A stretch of 64,000 nucleotides of DNA from positions 2,480,001 to 2,544,000 of the forward strand of contig NC_135244.1 of NCBI RefSeq assembly GCF_947623445.1, given 5' to 3'. The notes below the pieces were generated by a model, which was not told where the DNA came from, did no database searches, and was given only the letters and a program-made list of their open reading frames with translations. The position numbers and the translations under genes are program-made. Below, piece by piece: positions 60,134 through 64,000 of the stretch (the stretch's first letter is position 1; every line of letters begins with the position of its first letter). Origin of the DNA: Clavelina lepadiformis. Lineage: Eukaryota; Chordata; Ascidiacea; Aplousobranchia; Clavelinidae.

Positions 60134-62518
60134 ATGAAAGTAGTAGCTGCGAGATTAAATGGAGACAACTTTCCAAGATTTCTTCTCATCCTGTCTGGAG
60201 TTTTACTTTTAGCTTCGTCGAGTTTCGCTAAAAAGGTTTCAAACTCATCAACGTCTCTTCCCAAACAGCACGAAGGTGAAGTCAAGGAATGCGTTTACGT
60301 TCACGGATACCTGGTTGGTAACAGGACAGACATCGAGAGATGCTGCAATGAAACTGAAAAGAAGTTTGAAAGAGGATGGAGTCAGGGTAGTAGACACCTG
60401 ACAGCATATCTCGAAACTTTGAGAGGTTGGAAATGTCCACAATTTGGAGATGAATGCAAGCAACGACTCTTCAACTACACCGAGTACACCCAAAACGTTT
60501 ACAAATATTTCTGCGAATACGAAACCTTTGTGGACAGTTGCTTTGACGAAGTTAAAGAAGCTTTTATGCGTAATGATAATCACGATCAATTACAAACACA
60601 AACTGTAGCAACAGGGACAAACAGCACCAATGATCAATCGATTTATGCGCAGTGGAACTCGATAATATCTCGTCTTCAAGCAAACTCGCTTTCCTCGTCC
60701 GATTTATCGAAGCCTTGTGTACAAGTTGCGCTTTATGAAGCCGACGAAGATCATCTCGGAGATTACCATGAAGTCATCCACGTTAACTTACCCTCATGCG
60801 AAGTAGTGTGGTGCGGATACGACGGAGAAACTCTCCGAGAACGAATCATAACCTCATGGACATGCATGTCGTCCAGGTAGATAATGATATATGTGCTTTA
60901 CTCTAAGGTTAATTTTTGTTTTGTTACGACTCGATTTTCTTATCATTAGTCATGTTTCGACCAACGCTTCATTTTCTTTCGCAGTTGCCGAGCAAAGATG
61001 GTGTCAATCATGGTAGTCTGTGTTCTTCTTGGACTTGTCATAGCAACAGTGAATATTCTAGTCATCGCAGCAATTACACGCAACGAAAAACTTCAGAATA
61101 GTCAAGGAGTTTATAAGATGTCTCTGGCTATAGCGGATCTCATTATTGGATTGTTTGTTTTCCCAACATTTGCCTCCAGTCTCGGCATGCTTATTCTCAC
61201 CCGCCTTCACAACGGTCCTCTTATCAATGCAACTGGGTATTTAGAAAATAATAGCATTTTCGACGACGGTGTATCTGTTGAACTAAGGCTGCCTGCGAAT
61301 AGATTTTTGTCGGTTTACAGTGATTCTTATTTTAATTTTGTCGGATTTTTTACCGTGCTCTCATTGGCCGTGTCTGTCTACACCTTAACAGTAGCCGGTT
61401 TTGACAGATTTGGCGCCGTCTACCGGCCGTTATCATACAGAAAAGACAAAGCTAAAAAACGTGCAGTGATTCTTTGCGTGGTACTATGGCTTCTGGGCAT
61501 TTTTTTTTCTGTGCTACCATATTTCACGCCTACCCTGCAGTACGGCCTTCTTGCCTCTGTTTTAGTGGCGTTGAGGGGACAAAGCGCACTTATTCTGTAT
61601 TCTATAGCATTTGCCATTCCCTTAGTAGTGATGTGGATCGTCAATATCATAACCTTTCATTGGACGAAGAAGCACGGCAAGGTCCGCAAAACTCTGACTG
61701 CAGGCTCGAAAAGGAAAACCCAATCGATCGAAACGCGACTTGCGCGCACCCTGGGTTTGATGGTCGGAGTTTTCACCTTAAGCATTGTGCCTGTTGCTGT
61801 TATAACTGTCACTTCGTTGTTTGTGGGAACTATCTACTTCAGCCAACCGAGACGAGTGGACGTGCAAGGCGCTTTGGTTTACAACACGTTCGAGTTTATC
61901 GGAATTATCATCCTATCTTGCAACAGCTTGTGGAACTTCTTCATTTACAACGGGAGAAACTTGGAGTTCCGACAAGAGTTAACATCATTACGTGAAGCGA
62001 TTTTCGAGAAACTTGGTATCGACCGTTGCTTAGATGGCGTGACTTTATGTGCCCAACGTGTGGCACACGACGGACGGCGTCGGATTTCGTCCCTACCCAG
62101 TATTTACGGAGGTAACCGGAAAAAAAGCTCGGTCACAACCATAGACACCAAGTTCAGTTCTGAGGAAGGTAACAGCAATAAACAAATATCAACCGCTAAC
62201 GATGCCAACTCGTCGACTTACCTGGGCGTTTCAACGAGTCCAAACGAACAGTCAGAGGCCTATACAAATTCTCCAGCTGAAGTTTCCAATATCGACGAGA
62301 GCAAATCTTACAAACCGATTTACAAGAAAAAGTCGAACGGGAAATTCCCAAAAGACGACTCCTCGTTGGCAACCGACGACTCCATCTTTCGTTCTTTCGC
62401 GATAGATGCAAACGCCGACAGGTTGTTTATGTCGGTGATGGAAAACATTGACGAGGAAATATCGGAGCAAACTGATGCGGTTAAAAATGCAAACGCCAAA
62501 GTGAAACCTGCCAAGTAG
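60134..62518 (+). CDS. Orphan class-A-like receptor 2 with Cys-rich ectodomain (2 exons, 758 aa)
   Basis: Paralogue of the gene at 54557, in head-to-head orientation. Exon 1 is 60134-60876 and exon 2 is 60985-62518; the intron is 108 bp in the same position and phase. Signal peptide about residues 1-32, then ECVYVHGYLVGNRTD, paired Cys, GWKCPQFGDECKQRLFNYT and a second Cys cluster before TM1 (SCRAKM, Met253). Helices show LAIADL (TM2), GFDRF (TM3), VVLWLLG (TM4), FAIPLV (TM5), LSIVPV (TM6) and NSLWNFFIY (TM7). The TM3-ECL2 disulfide is absent, as in receptor 1. The tail carries QRVAHDGRRR and the conserved end segment SFAIDANADRLFMSVMEN. Poly(A) signals AATAAA lie at 62547 and 62645. Membrane receptor; ligand and coupling unknown. 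Confidence 0.9.
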
Positions 62519-63882
62519 ACAATGTAATGAGCGAATAAGTTATACAAATAAAAATTCCGGATTAGTTTGTGTACTTAATCGGTTGTTTGATTGCTGTGAT
62601 TGACCGCATGAGGCCGACAATTATAACGTGTTGTTATTATCTACAATAAAATCTGTTATTTTGACTGACTTTTGACTCAACGAACAGGTTTCACAGAATT
62701 AAATTTGGCTTTTCAACGACTTTTTTTTCAGTTTTAATAAATATTTTGTAATATTTTTAATAAATATTCTGCAGCGATCTAACTGCTGGCAAAACAAAAA
62801 GAGCAAAAATAAAAAGAGATTTTTCACATTTTTTCAAATTTTGCTTTAAAATCGAAGAAAAACAGTAAAATATTTTACTGCAAAATAAGATCAACCAAAC
62901 GTTACTTTGGGTATCGTTCCTTATACAGTACACAGTTGCTGCTGTTAATGCAACGTGTTATCGATGTTTATGTTCAACAGTTTACAGTCTTCGTGTATAG
63001 GTTTATAATTCGTGATTTGTTTGGAAACGTTATTTACGAAAAGACAAAAATAGAATTGGGCAAAATTTCGCCTAACTGTATACAACGTGAGATGGAAGTA
63101 TAATTATAATCCTTCATAATTGCCGCGTGTATTGTGAAGAATGAAATGTTATTTTTGGAAAGTTGACGTTTCATGTTTAGACGGTTTAAACCTAAAGAAA
63201 CTAATTTAACCATAATCACAGCTAATAACTAATTTAACCTGCAAATGTAATTGTATGTTTCCGAGAAAAAACTGTAGCTTATATGGTTTTGCCTTACTTC
63301 CGGACATGTCCGCCATTTCGGTGATAAAATTTGTTCGGAAATAATTTTAAAAAATGTTTGGAAGGGGGAGACCATTTAATTTTTGTTAATGTTTCTACTC
63401 TACTGTAAGAACAGCTGGGAAATTATGAAAGCCCTGTGTATTATGATATATGCAGAAAGCGATATGATTATGCTTTGTACTTCATACTCTGCAAACTAAC
63501 ACCAAGCAAATAGCATTTCTCTAACGTAAATACGGAAGCTTGCTTCGAAGTAATGGTGCATTTTAATGCCAGTAGTTAGAAAAAACCAAACATTAATAAT
63601 TTCGGAAATTTGAAAAAAACATAACAACACAACAATACAATAATAATGACACAACAATAACATCATAATAATATAAAAATAATAACAATATAATGCAAGC
63701 ATGAGGAACCCGACGAAAGAAGTTCTGTTGCAAAATTTCATGAAAAAAACACAAAAAAATACGCTCTGAAAGGAGGGTGCTCAATGCTTTTGGTAATGCG
63801 TTACATCAAAGTAAAGATAAAAAACACTCTTAATTCTTGCAAAAGAAGGAAACGCGCGGAAATTTCAAAAAGTTAACAAATA
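62519..63882. other. 3' flank of receptor 2; nothing recognised
   Basis: AT-rich, with an imperfect AAT/ACA-rich low-complexity stretch near 63590-63690. No exon is supported. Confidence 0.4.
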
Positions 63883-63896
63883 CTGCCACCTAGTGG
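63883..63896 (-). promoter_or_regulatory. CTCF-consensus-like motif
   Basis: On the minus strand this reads CCACTAGGTGGCAG, which matches every position of the vertebrate CTCF core. The wider context (TGA before, TA after) also fits. It is oriented opposite to the motifs in the ARH3 units. Function not shown. Confidence 0.4.
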
Positions 63897-64000
63897 TCAA
63901 TTTAAGTGCAAAAGTTTTCTGAAAGTAAAATTGCTTCATTTTTACTGCGAACAATTATCATCATTCTTTCTTATCCAATTAAAAAGAATATACAAAATCA

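Noticed and set aside
1-64000. tRNA, rRNA or spliced-leader genes
   Set aside because: Looked for T-loop words and cloverleaf partners and for a known ascidian leader sequence; none convincing.

Overview
The window looks like tunicate (ascidian-type) nuclear DNA. It is AT-rich and intron-dense, with short introns bounded by GT and AG. Its genes are chordate-like: visual-type opsins built from eight small exons, an ADP-ribosylhydrolase ARH3 family, and a pair of class-A-like receptors. The assignment to tunicates is inference from gene style and protein flavour. No bacterial features, tRNA or rRNA genes, CRISPR arrays, or retrovirus-like elements were recognised.

Layout. 1-6.6 kb: a graveyard of opsin pieces (a three-exon fragment and three solitary copies of exon 3) embedded in a 75-76 bp minisatellite and a duplicated block of about 1.6 kb, with a 1.2 kb unclassified insertion. 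6.6-9.7 kb: no recognised gene. 9.8-12.0 kb: opsin A (+), intact, 364 aa. 13.4-19.0 kb: opsin B (-), a nearly complete copy with one nonsense codon, and a 2.6 kb DNA transposon in its sixth intron. 20.8 kb: an ARH3 first-exon relic. 21.1 kb: a hAT-type MITE with a perfect 8-bp target duplication. 22.5-24.5 kb: opsin C (-), with a one-base insertion in exon 3. 24.5-30.4 kb: duplicated flank modules with no gene. 30.4-32.5 kb: opsin D (-), intact, 337 aa. 36.3-52.75 kb: a tandem triplication of a 6.6 kb unit. The first two units each carry a complete six-exon ARH3 gene (339 aa). The third keeps only ARH3 exon 1. 54.6-57.1 kb (-) and 60.1-62.5 kb (+): two head-to-head paralogous seven-helix receptors of about 760 aa, each with a cysteine-rich ectodomain encoded by a separate exon.

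How it fits together. The opsins keep the retinal lysine, the disulfide cysteines and a Glu at the bovine-181 position, but have Ala or Leu at bovine-113. They are therefore probably retinal pigments with a Glu181-type counterion. An ARH3 relic lies 5' of opsin B, and the ARH3 array lies 5' of opsin D in the same divergent orientation. This suggests that opsin and ARH3 once formed a module that was copied together. The ARH3 proteins keep the Mg2+-binding and catalytic acidic residues of the family. The receptor pair shares near-identical patches beside diverged ones, which suggests gene conversion. The locus as a whole is dominated by recent local duplication followed by decay.
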